Assembly: GCA_023398575.1 (NCBI GenBank)
Contig: JAEWSC010000083.1
Location: 1-53,664 of the forward strand
Direction: 5' to 3'
Length of the DNA stretch: 53,664 nucleotides
Origin: Bacillota bacterium
Lineage (GTDB): Bacteria > Bacillota > Clostridia > Christensenellales > Aristaeellaceae
The translations under genes were made by a program, and so were the position numbers. Below are positions 37,673 to 45,842 of this stretch, piece by piece. Below the pieces are notes generated by a model, which had not been told where the DNA came from, did not search any database, and saw nothing but the letters and a program-made list of their open reading frames with translations. The stretch's first letter is position 1; every line of letters begins with the position of its first letter.

Positions 37673-39664
37673 TTATTGCTCCATTTTGACCATGGTATAA
37701 TATGTCCTTGCCGTTGCTGAGTATACAAAGAAGTATAGCAATGCGAACACTCCTGCGGTGATGAATATGCTGGCAGCAATCAGCAGTTTGTCACCCAGAC
37801 CGAACATGGCAAGCATAGAAGTCATCATGTGCAGTGCGCCCCAGGTATGGATGACGGCGGCTACGATGGGCAGGATGAACACCATCAAAATCTGTTTTCG
37901 AACAGTGGCCTTTACCTCGTCCCGACCCATACCCACCTTTTGCAGTATGATGAAACGGTCGTGGTCCATATAGCCTTCAGACACCTGTTTGAAGTAGATA
38001 ATCAGTGTGGTGGCCATCAGGAACAAGAGTCCTAAGAAAACGCCCAGGAACAGGAAGCCACCGTATGTACCAAACCATTCCTGACGCACGATGTGAGCGC
38101 TGGAGCTGCTAAATCCCTTGCCATTAGCCCGCAAGGTTTGAAGCACATCGTTAGAGTAATCGATCAGCGCTTTCTCCTCTCCTTGAGAATTCCACCAGAA
38201 CCCTTGAAAGACCTGATACTCAGCGTCTATGCCGTTGATGCCTGCGAAAACCGCCTTGGCCGTTTCCTGATCCTTTACGATTAGGTATAGTGGCGAATCA
38301 ATGGCATTGTTGCTTTTACGCGCTATGGGGAATTCTGTAAGGTCTGTAACTGCCAGTGAAAGATTGCCGATCGTAATTGTATTTGGCGCGGGTATATTAC
38401 GCGACTTGTACAACAGGCACTGATTATCAGCAAGCGTTTGCGATGTGTCAGCCATTCTGTTATAGTCGCCAACTGTCAGTATGTACAGGCCCCAGATGTT
38501 CTCATAATTATTGGATTCGGTGATCTCAATCTGCTCGGCGGCTGAAAGCATATTCGCGTCTTTATATACGACCGTATGCAGGTAGGTAGACTCATATAAC
38601 GCAGGGACTGTCACATTGTACTTATTTGCATTGTTTTGAATAACTTGCGAAACCCACTCGGAATCGAAAGTACCTTCTTCATAGTGGATTTTGTGATCCA
38701 GAGGATACTGGCTTTTCAGCATGGATTCCTGGCCGATGTACAGCGCGGCAGTGGTTCCGATGGTAATGATGGCCATGGTACTCAGTATGCAAATTCCTGC
38801 CAGGCCCGCAGCATTTTGCTTCATGCGGTAAATCATGCCGGAGACAGAGATAAAGTTGCGGGATTTGTAATAATAGCCCTTATTGCGCCTGAGTATTTTC
38901 AGTAAGGCAATGCTGCCGGCCGTGAAAAGGGCATATGTACCGACGATGACCAGTATGACCGCCACAAAGAAGGTGGTCAATGCTTGCAATGGGTTTCCTA
39001 CTGTATTGGCTAAAACATAACCGGCACCCATGGCGGCTGCACCGATCAAAGCCAACAGCCATCGGGTCTTGGGTTCTTTTTCTCCCTTTTGATTCCCCTT
39101 TAACATATTGACAGGGTTGGTCAAATGGACTTGCAGCCGGTTGTACTGCAAAAGAAAGAGAAACACGGCAGCAAAAAGGGCTGCGGTTAGTATTAAGGGG
39201 AGTGGAGTCAGTTCGAAAACAAGCACTGTGGAAACGCGCATTAGCGCTTGGATGATAAGGAACATCAGTTTGCTCAGTGCGATGCCAAGACCAATGCCGC
39301 AGAGCAGGCTGAGTATCAAGAGTATGACGTTTTCATGAAACAGTATCCGGGCAATATGTTTCTTTTCCAGGCCGAGTATGGCATATAGCCCAAGTTCTTT
39401 TTTTCGACGCTTGATGAGGAAACTGTTGGCATAGAACAAAAAGATAAAAGAGAAGATGGCAACTACAATAGCGCCCAGCACCATCATAACCATCATGCCT
39501 TGCGCTCCGGGCAGCTTTTTCAGCCCTTCATTCATGGCGATCATGGTAAAGGTGTAAAAAACAAAGATGGTGCACATGGTGCTCAAGAAAAAGGAAAGGT
39601 ATGTTTGCCTGTTCTTCCACAGGTTGCTGACGGCCAGGCGCAGGTACAAAAACCGCTTACGCAC
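37673..39664 (-). CDS. Bce-type ABC transporter permease
   Basis: A 663-residue FtsX/MacB-like permease of the BceB type with ten membrane segments: one N-terminal, three after it, then pairs near residues 195-255, 285-305 and a C-terminal group of three. A large extracellular loop of about 200 residues lies between helices 7 and 8 (about 310-525). Such permeases free lipid II-cycle intermediates from peptide antibiotics such as bacitracin and also signal to the BceS kinase. The GTG start at 39664 follows GGGGGTGA and overlaps the ATPase gene by 8 nt. Confidence 0.92.
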   Translation of the reverse strand: MRKRFLYLRLAVSNLWKNRQTYLSFFLSTMCTIFVFYTFTMIAMNEGLKKLPGAQGMMVMMVLGAIVVAIFSFIFLFYANSFLIKRRKKELGLYAILGLEKKHIARILFHENVILLILSLLCGIGLGIALSKLMFLIIQALMRVSTVLVFELTPLPLILTAALFAAVFLFLLQYNRLQVHLTNPVNMLKGNQKGEKEPKTRWLLALIGAAAMGAGYVLANTVGNPLQALTTFFVAVILVIVGTYALFTAGSIALLKILRRNKGYYYKSRNFISVSGMIYRMKQNAAGLAGICILSTMAIITIGTTAALYIGQESMLKSQYPLDHKIHYEEGTFDSEWVSQVIQNNANKYNVTVPALYESTYLHTVVYKDANMLSAAEQIEITESNNYENIWGLYILTVGDYNRMADTSQTLADNQCLLYKSRNIPAPNTITIGNLSLAVTDLTEFPIARKSNNAIDSPLYLIVKDQETAKAVFAGINGIDAEYQVFQGFWWNSQGEEKALIDYSNDVLQTLRANGKGFSSSSAHIVRQEWFGTYGGFLFLGVFLGLLFLMATTLIIYFKQVSEGYMDHDRFIILQKVGMGRDEVKATVRKQILMVFILPIVAAVIHTWGALHMMTSMLAMFGLGDKLLIAASIFITAGVFALLYFFVYSATARTYYTMVKMEQ

Positions 39665-40424
39665 CTAATTCACCCCCGGCGGAAAGAACGGTAAGGGCGG
39701 AGATGATTTTTTGATAAAAGGCATCCTGCTCCATATCGCCCCGATACATTTGATGATAGACGCGGCCATCGCGTATGAACATGACACGGCCGGCATAGCT
39801 GGCGGCCTGGGCGCTGTGTGTGACCATGAGAATTGTCTGCCCCCGCTGATGAACGGCGGCAAAGGTTTTTAGCAGGTTCTGGGAAGCCTTTGAGTCCAGT
39901 GCGCCGGTAGGCTCGTCGGCCAGGACAAGCTTGGGGGAGGTAATCAGCGCCCGGGCTACGGCGGCACGCTGCTTTTGCCCGCCGGAAATTTCGTAAGGGA
40001 ATTTGGGTAATATGTCTGCGATACGAAGGATGTCTGCAACGGCGGTTAGCTTAGGCTCCATCTCGCGATAGTTTTTGCCGGCCAGCACCAGGGGCAAAAG
40101 AATGTTGTCGCGAATAGATAAGGTATCCAGCAGGTTAAAATCCTGAAACACGAAACCAAGGTTATCTCTGCGGAAAGCTGATATTTCTTTGTCCCGAACC
40201 TGGCCCATATCCCGGCCTTCTAAAAGAACCTGCCCCTCTGTAGGCTTGTCCAGCGCAGCCAGAATGTTAAGCAGCGTAGTTTTGCCGGATCCAGATTCGC
40301 CCATGATGGCGACAAACTCCCCGTTTTCTACGCTAAAGCTGGCATCAGAAAGGGCTTCCACCTTTTGACCACCCAGCAGGGTCGTATAAATCTTTTTTAC
40401 ATGGATAACATCAAGTAAAGGCAT
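39657..40424 (-). CDS. Bce-type ABC transporter ATPase
   Basis: A 255-residue ATPase of the MacB/BceA type: Walker A GESGSGKTT near residue 40, Q-loop FVFQDFNLL, signature ISGGQKQRAAVARAL, Walker B LVLADEPTGALD and the H-loop His in MVTHSAQAA. It drives the permease encoded immediately downstream. GGGAGGAAACAAAC precedes the ATG. A promoter with good -10 but poor -35 and upstream TTACA boxes suggest activation by the response regulator encoded at 41574. Confidence 0.93.
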   Translation of the reverse strand: MPLLDVIHVKKIYTTLLGGQKVEALSDASFSVENGEFVAIMGESGSGKTTLLNILAALDKPTEGQVLLEGRDMGQVRDKEISAFRRDNLGFVFQDFNLLDTLSIRDNILLPLVLAGKNYREMEPKLTAVADILRIADILPKFPYEISGGQKQRAAVARALITSPKLVLADEPTGALDSKASQNLLKTFAAVHQRGQTILMVTHSAQAASYAGRVMFIRDGRVYHQMYRGDMEQDAFYQKIISALTVLSAGGELGA

Positions 40425-40469
40425 GTTTGTTTCCTCCCGGTGATTGATTGCGTTTGACAGCGCTTTTCA

Positions 40470-40475
40470 AGTATA
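40470..40475 (-). promoter_or_regulatory. -10 element of the bceAB promoter
   Basis: TATACT on the minus strand. No TTGACA-like element stands 17 bp upstream, which fits an activator-dependent promoter. Confidence 0.5.
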
Positions 40476-40507
40476 GCGCAGCGCAAATGTTTCTGCCTTG
40501 ACGCAGC

Positions 40508-40543
40508 CTTACAAACCGGGGAAGAAAGCTTACAGTTTTGAAA
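40508..40543 (-). promoter_or_regulatory. Candidate response-regulator box upstream of bceAB
   Basis: Two CTTACA copies (40508-40513 and 40529-40534, + strand) are spaced 21 bp, two helical turns. The copy at 40530 is part of TTACA-N4-TGAAA, close to the TNACA-N4-TGTAA inverted repeat described for BceR-type regulators. Confidence 0.5.
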
Positions 40544-40569
40544 GGTTGCGATAAGTTTTTCTAAATGCG

Positions 40570-41577
40570 TCAGTATATCTCCAAGGGGATATCGGATACG
40601 TCAATCAACACAGTTGTGCCAAGACCTGGTTCTGACAGGATTGTGATTTTATGAGAAAGCCTTTTCGCAACCTCCCGGGCCAGATACAGTCCGATGCCCG
40701 TGGCGCGCTGGTCTGCCCGGCCGTTGTGGCCTGTGTAACCACGCTCGAACACGCGAGGCAGGTCTTCCTTTGAAATGCCTACACCGCTGTCTGCAATGGC
40801 CAGCGTAGAGCCGTCTTGTACAAAAATGCGGATGGTGCCCTTGTCAGAATACTTGACAGCGTTAGATAAAATCTGCTCCAGCAATACCAAAAACCACTTT
40901 TCATCGGTCAGCACCTGAACATGAAAGGGGGTTAGCTCCAGACTGATCTTTTTGTGAATAAACATCACCGCATATTTTTTGACGGCCTTTTTGACAAGTG
41001 TGTATAGATCCTGCCGGCAAAGCTGCAGATCATCTGTGTTGCTCTCCAGCCGGAGATAATGCAGCGCCATTTCCACATAGCGCTCAGTTTTAAAAAGCTC
41101 TTCTTCCCATTGTCCGTTCTCAGGGGCGACGCCACTTTGCATAAGCAGCCGCATGGCGGCGATGGGTGTTTTGATTTGATGCATCCAAAGCGTATAGTAA
41201 TCTTCGCGTTCCTTAAGCTTTCTGGTCTGTTCGTTCTTTTCCTGAAGCCGAAGCTGTCCCTGCAGTTCAATGATCTCACGGTACAATGCATCCAACCGGT
41301 TTTTACCGTCAGGCAGGCCTTGCGGAAGCGTATCCAAGTGATACAAGCACTGTTCTGCCTGGCGATATTTTCTGATGTAGCGTGAAAGGGACAGAATGAC
41401 AGTTGGAATAACACAAAGGCTACATAGCAATAGCGCGTACCACAAAGGAGCCATATCCATGTGGGAGAGAGAGCCAATCACTAGGAACAGACCGGCAGTT
41501 ACTGCGGATAATAAAAAGGCGCCCGCCTTCTCCCGAAGGAAAGACGTAAAAAGAGAAAGAGCTGACGCCTTTTTCAT
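40570..41577 (-). CDS. Bce-type intramembrane-sensing histidine kinase
   Basis: A 335-residue kinase with two closely spaced N-terminal membrane helices (about 16-36 and 42-65) and almost no outside loop, the hallmark of kinases that read their ABC partner. The H-box is WMHQIKTPIAAMRL (His near 133), followed by an ATPase domain with EQILSNAVKYS, IADSGVGISKEDLPRVFERG and TGIGLYLAREV. The gene overlaps the response regulator stop by 4 nt. Signals from the BceAB-type transporter are passed to the regulator and back to the bceAB promoter. Confidence 0.93.
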   Translation of the reverse strand: MKKASALSLFTSFLREKAGAFLLSAVTAGLFLVIGSLSHMDMAPLWYALLLCSLCVIPTVILSLSRYIRKYRQAEQCLYHLDTLPQGLPDGKNRLDALYREIIELQGQLRLQEKNEQTRKLKEREDYYTLWMHQIKTPIAAMRLLMQSGVAPENGQWEEELFKTERYVEMALHYLRLESNTDDLQLCRQDLYTLVKKAVKKYAVMFIHKKISLELTPFHVQVLTDEKWFLVLLEQILSNAVKYSDKGTIRIFVQDGSTLAIADSGVGISKEDLPRVFERGYTGHNGRADQRATGIGLYLAREVAKRLSHKITILSEPGLGTTVLIDVSDIPLEIY

Positions 41578-42260
41578 GAGTCTGCCTCCACAAGATATCC
41601 TGATCCCTTTTTGGTGACGATAAAATCAGCAAGCCCCGTATCTTCTAGTTTTTTGCGAAGGCGAGCAATATTGACAGTTAATGTATTATCATCGATGAAT
41701 TCGTCACTATCCCATAGCCGCTGCATCAGCGTATCGCGGCTGACGATGACGCCTTTACTCTCCAGCAGCGTTTGCACAATTCTTGCCTCATTGCGGGTCA
41801 AGTCAATTTTTTTGTTTTTGTAATGCAGCGTGCCATCGCCTATGTGGAACACTGCTTCCCGGTGATAAAGAACATTCATGGGACTTTGGAAATCGTAGCT
41901 GCGGCGCAATAGTGCCTGTACCTTGGCCAAGAGCACACTTAAATCAAAAGGCTTGGTCACATAATCATCGCCGCCCATGGAAATGGCCATGACAATATCC
42001 ATGTTCTCTGTGTGGGAAGAAAGAAACAAGATCGGTATGCGGGAAATTTTTCGAATTTCCCCACACCAATAAAACCCATTATACCGGGGCAGAGATATAT
42101 CCATTACAATAAGGTGAGGCTCCTCCTGGCGGAACTCATGAAGTACCTGAGAGAAGTCCTGCACCGAATAAGCGGTGAATCCCCATTTGGCAAGATGATT
42201 TTTTATGACACCTGCGATAGTGGGGTCATCCTCCACGATCATGATTTTATAGGCAGACAA
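41574..42260 (-). CDS. Bce-type OmpR-family response regulator
   Basis: A 228-residue regulator: receiver domain with acidic pair VEDDP, phosphoacceptor in LIVMDISLPRYNGF (Asp near 56) and Lys in YVTKPFD, then an OmpR-type winged helix with LTRNEARIVQTLLE and DNTLTVNIARLRKKL. The TTG start at 42260 is chosen because GGGAGGGG lies 5 nt before it and it gives the usual length; an ATG at 42242 is the alternative. An extended -10 promoter lies 20 nt upstream. Likely target: the bceAB promoter. Confidence 0.92.
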   Translation of the reverse strand: MSAYKIMIVEDDPTIAGVIKNHLAKWGFTAYSVQDFSQVLHEFRQEEPHLIVMDISLPRYNGFYWCGEIRKISRIPILFLSSHTENMDIVMAISMGGDDYVTKPFDLSVLLAKVQALLRRSYDFQSPMNVLYHREAVFHIGDGTLHYKNKKIDLTRNEARIVQTLLESKGVIVSRDTLMQRLWDSDEFIDDNTLTVNIARLRKKLEDTGLADFIVTKKGSGYLVEADS

Positions 42261-42279
42261 GCAATCCCCTCCCTTTTGG

Positions 42280-42288
42280 ATTATAGCA
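42280..42288 (-). promoter_or_regulatory. Extended -10 promoter of the bceRS-type genes
   Basis: On the minus strand TGCTATAAT, i.e. TG one base before a perfect TATAAT (42280-42285). No clear -35, as is common with extended -10 promoters. The ribosome binding site follows directly. Confidence 0.6.
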
Positions 42289-42330
42289 TAGCGGAGGAGA
42301 TGTTGGAAAGGAATAGAAAAGCAAAAAAGC

Positions 42331-42365
42331 AAATGCGGTGTGGAGTCAGCCTCCACACCGCATTT
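42331..42365 (-). terminator. Terminator after yhbY
   Basis: A perfect 15-bp stem (42331-42345 with 42351-42365) and 5-nt loop. On the minus strand it is followed by a T-rich tract (TTTGCTTTTTTG including the last stem bases). It separates obg-yhbY from the bce regulator genes. Confidence 0.9.
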
Positions 42366-42391
42366 CTACCTGTTGAACCATCTGGAAGCAT

Positions 42392-42688
42392 TTATGCATC
42401 CAGGAAAATCTTTTGCTTGTCTCTGGACGGACGGTAGATTACAAACCGGCTGCCGATGCACTGCACCGGTTCTGCGCCAGTCTGCTCGCAAAGAGATTGG
42501 CAGGCCTCCCTGGCATCAAGGGGTGCACCGCGCTGTACGCCACATTTGATCAGCTCTCTGGCTTCCAAGGCATCATAAGCCTGCTTGACAGTATTGGGAG
42601 AAATGCCTTCCTTGCCAATGTACAGGATGGTTTCCATGGTATTGGCAAGGCTGCGAAGATACGCGCGTTGCTTGCTGGTTAAGCTCAT
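42392..42688 (-). CDS. yhbY: YhbY/CRS1-domain RNA-binding protein
   Basis: A 98-residue single CRM-domain protein. It has LTSKQRAYLRSLANTMETIL, the GKEGISPNTV loop (normally GK.G.t..v), ALEARELIKCGV and GSRFVIYRPSR near the end. YhbY-type proteins bind the large ribosomal subunit precursor. It lies 12 bp downstream of obg, a common pairing of two 50S-assembly genes. An AGGGTATAAAA stretch precedes the ATG. Confidence 0.92.
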   Translation of the reverse strand: MSLTSKQRAYLRSLANTMETILYIGKEGISPNTVKQAYDALEARELIKCGVQRGAPLDAREACQSLCEQTGAEPVQCIGSRFVIYRPSRDKQKIFLDA

Positions 42689-42700
42689 TTTTATACCCTC

Positions 42701-43969
42701 TTATTCCACAAAATCAAATTCCATGTCTTCAATGCGCACAGTGTCGCCTTCTGATGCGCCAGCCTCGCGCAGCGCATCTATAACGCCCATGCGCCGCAGC
42801 GTGCGGTGGAACCAGTTGATGCTTTCATCCTCGTCAAAGTTCACACTATCTAAAAGTCTGACCATGGCTGGGCCGGTGACCTCGTACACATCATCATCCT
42901 TTGATACGGTGAAGCCCTCTTGATCCTTTACCTCAAAGAGCGGTTCATCTGCCTCGAAGGGAGCGGGAGGAGGCAAGGTGTTCAGCAATCTGCTTGTTTC
43001 ATCCATCAACTCATCAAAACCTTGGCGGGTGGCAGCGCTGACAGCAAAAACGGGGATGCCTTTTTCCCTTACATGCTCCTTCATCCGCTGCACATTTTCC
43101 TGGGATTCGGATAGGTCGCACTTATTGCACACGATGATTTGAGGCCGGTTGGAAAGATCGCCGTATTGGGACAGTTCTTGATTGATCTGTTCATAATCAG
43201 CAAGAGGGTCACGGCCTTCGCAGCCAGAGATATCCACAACATGCAACAGCAGCCGGGTGCGTTCCACATGGCGCAAAAAATCCAGGCCGAGGCCTATGCC
43301 TGCGCTGGCACCTTCCACCAGACCGGGGATGTCGGCCATGACAAAATCATTGCCATGGCGGCGAACGATGCCAAGATTAGGCGTCAGGGTTGTAAAATGG
43401 TAGTTGGCTATTTTGGGCCGTGCGGCAGTAACGACAGAGAGTATGGTGCTTTTGCCAACGTTGGGATAGCCAACCAACCCCACATCGGCAATGGTCTTCA
43501 ATTCTAGTTTGAAGGTGTGGACCTGGGTTTTGGTACCAGGCTTAGCAAAGTTGGGAGCTTGCCTAGTGGATGTGGCAAAATGGCTGTTGCCCCAGCCGCC
43601 TCGGCCGCCCTTTAGCAGCATCTTCTCCTGGCCGGCGGTATACATATCCGCCACGACAGAGCCGGTTTCCGAATCTTTGACTACAGTGCCGACAGGCACC
43701 TTAATGACCAAATTTTCACCCTTTTTTCCAGTGCAACGGCCGGCAGCGCCATCAGCACCATTTTCCGCCGTGTACTTGGTTTTATAGCGGAAATCTAACA
43801 GGGTGTGCATGTTTCCGTCAGCCATAAGCACAATGTCGCCGCCCACGCCTCCGTCGCCGCCGTCTGGACCGCCATTTAATACGAATTTCTCCCGATGAAA
43901 GGAAACACAGCCGTTTCCGCCGTTGCCGGCCTTCGCTGTGATGGTTACATGATCTACAAAAAGGGACAC
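42701..43969 (-). CDS. obg: GTPase Obg
   Basis: A 422-residue essential GTPase acting in 50S subunit assembly and stress control. Three domains: glycine-rich OBG fold (1-158, GGNGGDGG-like repeats such as GPDGGDGGVGGDIV), G domain with G1 GYPNVGKST, G3 DIPGLVEGA, G4 NKCD and G5 SAATRQG, and a C-terminal OCT domain (about 345-422). GTG start at 43969 follows AGGAGG with 6-nt spacing, and gives the usual N-terminus (V)SLFVDHVTI. An extended -10 promoter (minus strand, 44022-44027) lies upstream. Confidence 0.96.
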   Translation of the reverse strand: MSLFVDHVTITAKAGNGGNGCVSFHREKFVLNGGPDGGDGGVGGDIVLMADGNMHTLLDFRYKTKYTAENGADGAAGRCTGKKGENLVIKVPVGTVVKDSETGSVVADMYTAGQEKMLLKGGRGGWGNSHFATSTRQAPNFAKPGTKTQVHTFKLELKTIADVGLVGYPNVGKSTILSVVTAARPKIANYHFTTLTPNLGIVRRHGNDFVMADIPGLVEGASAGIGLGLDFLRHVERTRLLLHVVDISGCEGRDPLADYEQINQELSQYGDLSNRPQIIVCNKCDLSESQENVQRMKEHVREKGIPVFAVSAATRQGFDELMDETSRLLNTLPPPAPFEADEPLFEVKDQEGFTVSKDDDVYEVTGPAMVRLLDSVNFDEDESINWFHRTLRRMGVIDALREAGASEGDTVRIEDMEFDFVE

Positions 43970-44021
43970 GGTGTTCCTCCTATCCAAATACAGCCAAAAG
44001 TTGTCAAGCCATAGCTTTTCC

Positions 44022-44029
44022 ATTATACC
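44022..44029 (-). promoter_or_regulatory. Extended -10 promoter of obg
   Basis: Minus-strand TATAAT (44022-44027) preceded by TGG, 53 nt before the obg start codon. The -35 region is weak. Confidence 0.5.
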
Positions 44030-44070
44030 ATGAAAAGAACCGCGCGAAAAGGGAAGAAACATGAAAATTA

Positions 44071-44108
44071 GCGGGGAAACCTCCTTTTGAAAAAGAAGGT
44101 TTCCCCGC
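44071..44108 (-). terminator. Terminator after nth
   Basis: Perfect 11-bp stem (44071-44081 with 44098-44108) with a partly paired inner loop. On the minus strand it is followed by TAATTTTC. Confidence 0.72.
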
Positions 44109-44145
44109 GCCCCATCCAGGAAAACTTTATAAGGATGTATAGGAT

Positions 44146-44811
44146 TTATGCTTTTTTTCCAGAAGCAGCTGCCTTGCCAACTGATTTTGTTAGCAGCTTA
44201 TAATGTCGGCAAAGCGCACTTAGCGTGCAGCTTTCGCATTCTGGCCGTTGGGCATGGCATACCCTTCGACCGTGGAATATGAGCCAATGATGCGCATCCC
44301 GCCAGTCAGGTTTCGGAATGGCCTTTTGCAGCTGCCGCTCCGTCTCTTCTACGGTCTTGGCGGCCGCCAGTCCTAACCGGTTGCTAACACGGAATACATG
44401 GGTATCCACTGCGATGGCGGGGATGTTGAAAGCATTTGCCAAGACCACGTTAGCAGTCTTGCGGCCCACGCCCGGTAGTTTGGTCAACGCTTCCATGGTG
44501 TTAGGTACTTGTCCGCCATGTGCTGCAACCAATTCCCGGCAGGCCATCACGATATTGGTTGCCTTTGTCTTAAAACCGCAGCTTTTCACCATGGGGTACA
44601 ATTCTTCTGGTGTGGCGGCGGCCATGGTAAACGCATCAGGATAAGCGGTAAACACGGCGGGAGTAACCTTATTCACCTGCTTGTCGGTGCATTGAGCCGA
44701 TAATATGGTAGCCACCAGCGTTTCGTAGGGGTTGGTGAAATTCAGTTCTGGCTTGGGCTGGGGATACAGGCGGGCAAGCTCGGCCAGAATGGCTTTTTTT
44801 GAAATAGGCAC
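44146..44811 (-). CDS. nth: Endonuclease III
   Basis: A 221-residue DNA glycosylase/AP lyase for oxidised pyrimidines. The helix-hairpin-helix LPGVGRKTANVVL carries the catalytic Lys, and AVDTHVFRVSNRLGL carries the catalytic Asp. The C-terminus holds a [4Fe-4S] site with Cys spaced C-x6-C-x2-C-x5-C (CHAQRPECESCTLSALC). The GTG start at 44811 follows AGGAGG with 7-nt spacing. It lies 40 bp downstream of folT and is probably read from the same riboswitch-controlled transcript. Confidence 0.96.
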   Translation of the reverse strand: MPISKKAILAELARLYPQPKPELNFTNPYETLVATILSAQCTDKQVNKVTPAVFTAYPDAFTMAAATPEELYPMVKSCGFKTKATNIVMACRELVAAHGGQVPNTMEALTKLPGVGRKTANVVLANAFNIPAIAVDTHVFRVSNRLGLAAAKTVEETERQLQKAIPKPDWRDAHHWLIFHGRRVCHAQRPECESCTLSALCRHYKLLTKSVGKAAASGKKA

Positions 44812-44851
44812 GGTGAAACCTCCTGAACGGGGTATGCTTATGCGGGCCAAC

Positions 44852-45409
44852 CTACAGGGAAGGCCGCATGGAAGAGGGGAGCCTTCTTACGAGTACACCC
44901 ATTTCCATCAGAAGCAAGACATTGATGGGGTACTGGGCAATATTCTTCAGTGCCCTGGTGGGCAAAAGGACAAAAAATGCTTTGCCAACCAGAATGTGCG
45001 CCCAAAGGGTGTTTAGAAGCAGGTGACATACAACCGTTATGGTCAGTTCGCAAAGCAGGATACACAGCCAGGCAGCTTTGCTGCCGTGGCGGATGTCTTT
45101 GTAGATACCGGAAAGGAATAATCCATAAAAGAAGCCCGACATGGCTGCGGTAAGGGTATAGCCAGGGAAAAAAGTGCCGCTGGGAAAAAGAAAAAAGCCA
45201 ACCACATCGCCAAGGGCCCCGGCCAGAGCGGCAGGTATTGGCCCAAACAGCATGCCGGCGGCAGCGATAGGCAAAAAACCTAAACTGATGCGCAGCCATG
45301 GAGCTGGCATAATGGATAGGAAACGGGTCAAAACAACCTGCAAAGCGATTAGTAGGGCCAACAGAACCAAGGTCTGCGGCTTATAAAGTGCGCGCAATGA
45401 TTTTTGCAT
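44852..45409 (-). CDS. folT: Folate ECF transporter S component FolT
   Basis: A 185-residue membrane protein with about six helices, the substrate-binding subunit of an energy-coupling factor transporter. The pattern LVLLALLIALQVVLTRFLSI at the start, LRISLGFLPIAAAGMLFGP and ALAGALGDVVGFFLFPSG match the FolT family. The start at 45409 follows GGAGGAG. The identity is backed by a tetrahydrofolate riboswitch immediately upstream. The shared EcfA/EcfT module is not in the window. Confidence 0.92.
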   Translation of the reverse strand: MQKSLRALYKPQTLVLLALLIALQVVLTRFLSIMPAPWLRISLGFLPIAAAGMLFGPIPAALAGALGDVVGFFLFPSGTFFPGYTLTAAMSGFFYGLFLSGIYKDIRHGSKAAWLCILLCELTITVVCHLLLNTLWAHILVGKAFFVLLPTRALKNIAQYPINVLLLMEMGVLVRRLPSSMRPSL

Positions 45410-45423
45410 GGTACTCCTCCTTT

Positions 45424-45453
45424 CGAATCTTGGGTACACAAAAACAAGATTCG
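45424..45453 (-). other. Hairpin just before the folT ribosome binding site
   Basis: Perfect 9-bp stem (45424-45432 with 45445-45453), 12-nt loop, directly followed by the folT ribosome binding site. A second hairpin lies at 45484-45512. Both are in the region expected to act as the riboswitch's expression platform; neither is followed by a T-tract. Confidence 0.55.
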
Positions 45454-45520
45454 CTAGGGGCGCCCATGAGCATGAAGCAGTGGGATGCGGCTATGGGATA
45501 GGATAGCCCATCAGTCTGTT

Positions 45521-45640
45521 GCAGGCTGCTTTGCATCCTTTTCCCTTGGGCACCGCACAGAAGGGAACCCTTCTGTTTCGTTTCATGACAACTCCCCGTT
45601 CATGAACACTTGACGCGCCCAAACCTACTCTGCCTTACAC
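45521..45640 (-). ncRNA. Tetrahydrofolate (THF-I) riboswitch
   Basis: Read on the minus strand the RNA has the conserved GAGTAG, then GCGTCAAGTG, a 7-bp P3 helix (TTCATGA with TCATGAA) enclosing GGGGAGTTG, then ACGAA, a perfect 8-bp hairpin, and GCGGTG closing a TTGGGC/GCCCAA helix. These match the order in known THF riboswitches, whose classic target is folT, the gene that follows. The 3' segment that usually pairs with the P3 loop is different here. Boundaries are approximate. Confidence 0.84.
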
Positions 45641-45668
45641 GAATCACGCAGGGCTGCTGCGTGATGTC

Positions 45669-45697
45669 ATTGTACCGTATAACGAATGACTTCGCAA
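45669..45697 (-). promoter_or_regulatory. Promoter of the folT riboswitch transcript
   Basis: Minus strand TTGCGA (45692-45697), 17-bp spacer, TACAAT (45669-45674). It starts the RNA a few bases before an 8-bp hairpin (45643-45665) that precedes the riboswitch. Confidence 0.72.
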
Positions 45698-45770
45698 GGT
45701 CATGTTTTCATAAGAAATATGTGGTCTACACTTTTTATCGCAGTGGCCTGTTTTTTTGATGTTTCATGAC

Positions 45771-45799
45771 TTGCCCAATAAATCAACTGCGTTTAGAAT
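45771..45799 (+). promoter_or_regulatory. Promoter of the isocitrate dehydrogenase gene
   Basis: TTGCCC (45771-45776), 17-bp spacer, TAGAAT (45794-45799), about 44 nt before the ATG at 45843. Confidence 0.55.
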
Positions 45800-45842
45800 G
45801 GTGAAAGCATACTTGAAGAAATTGATGAAGGATGAAGCTTAC

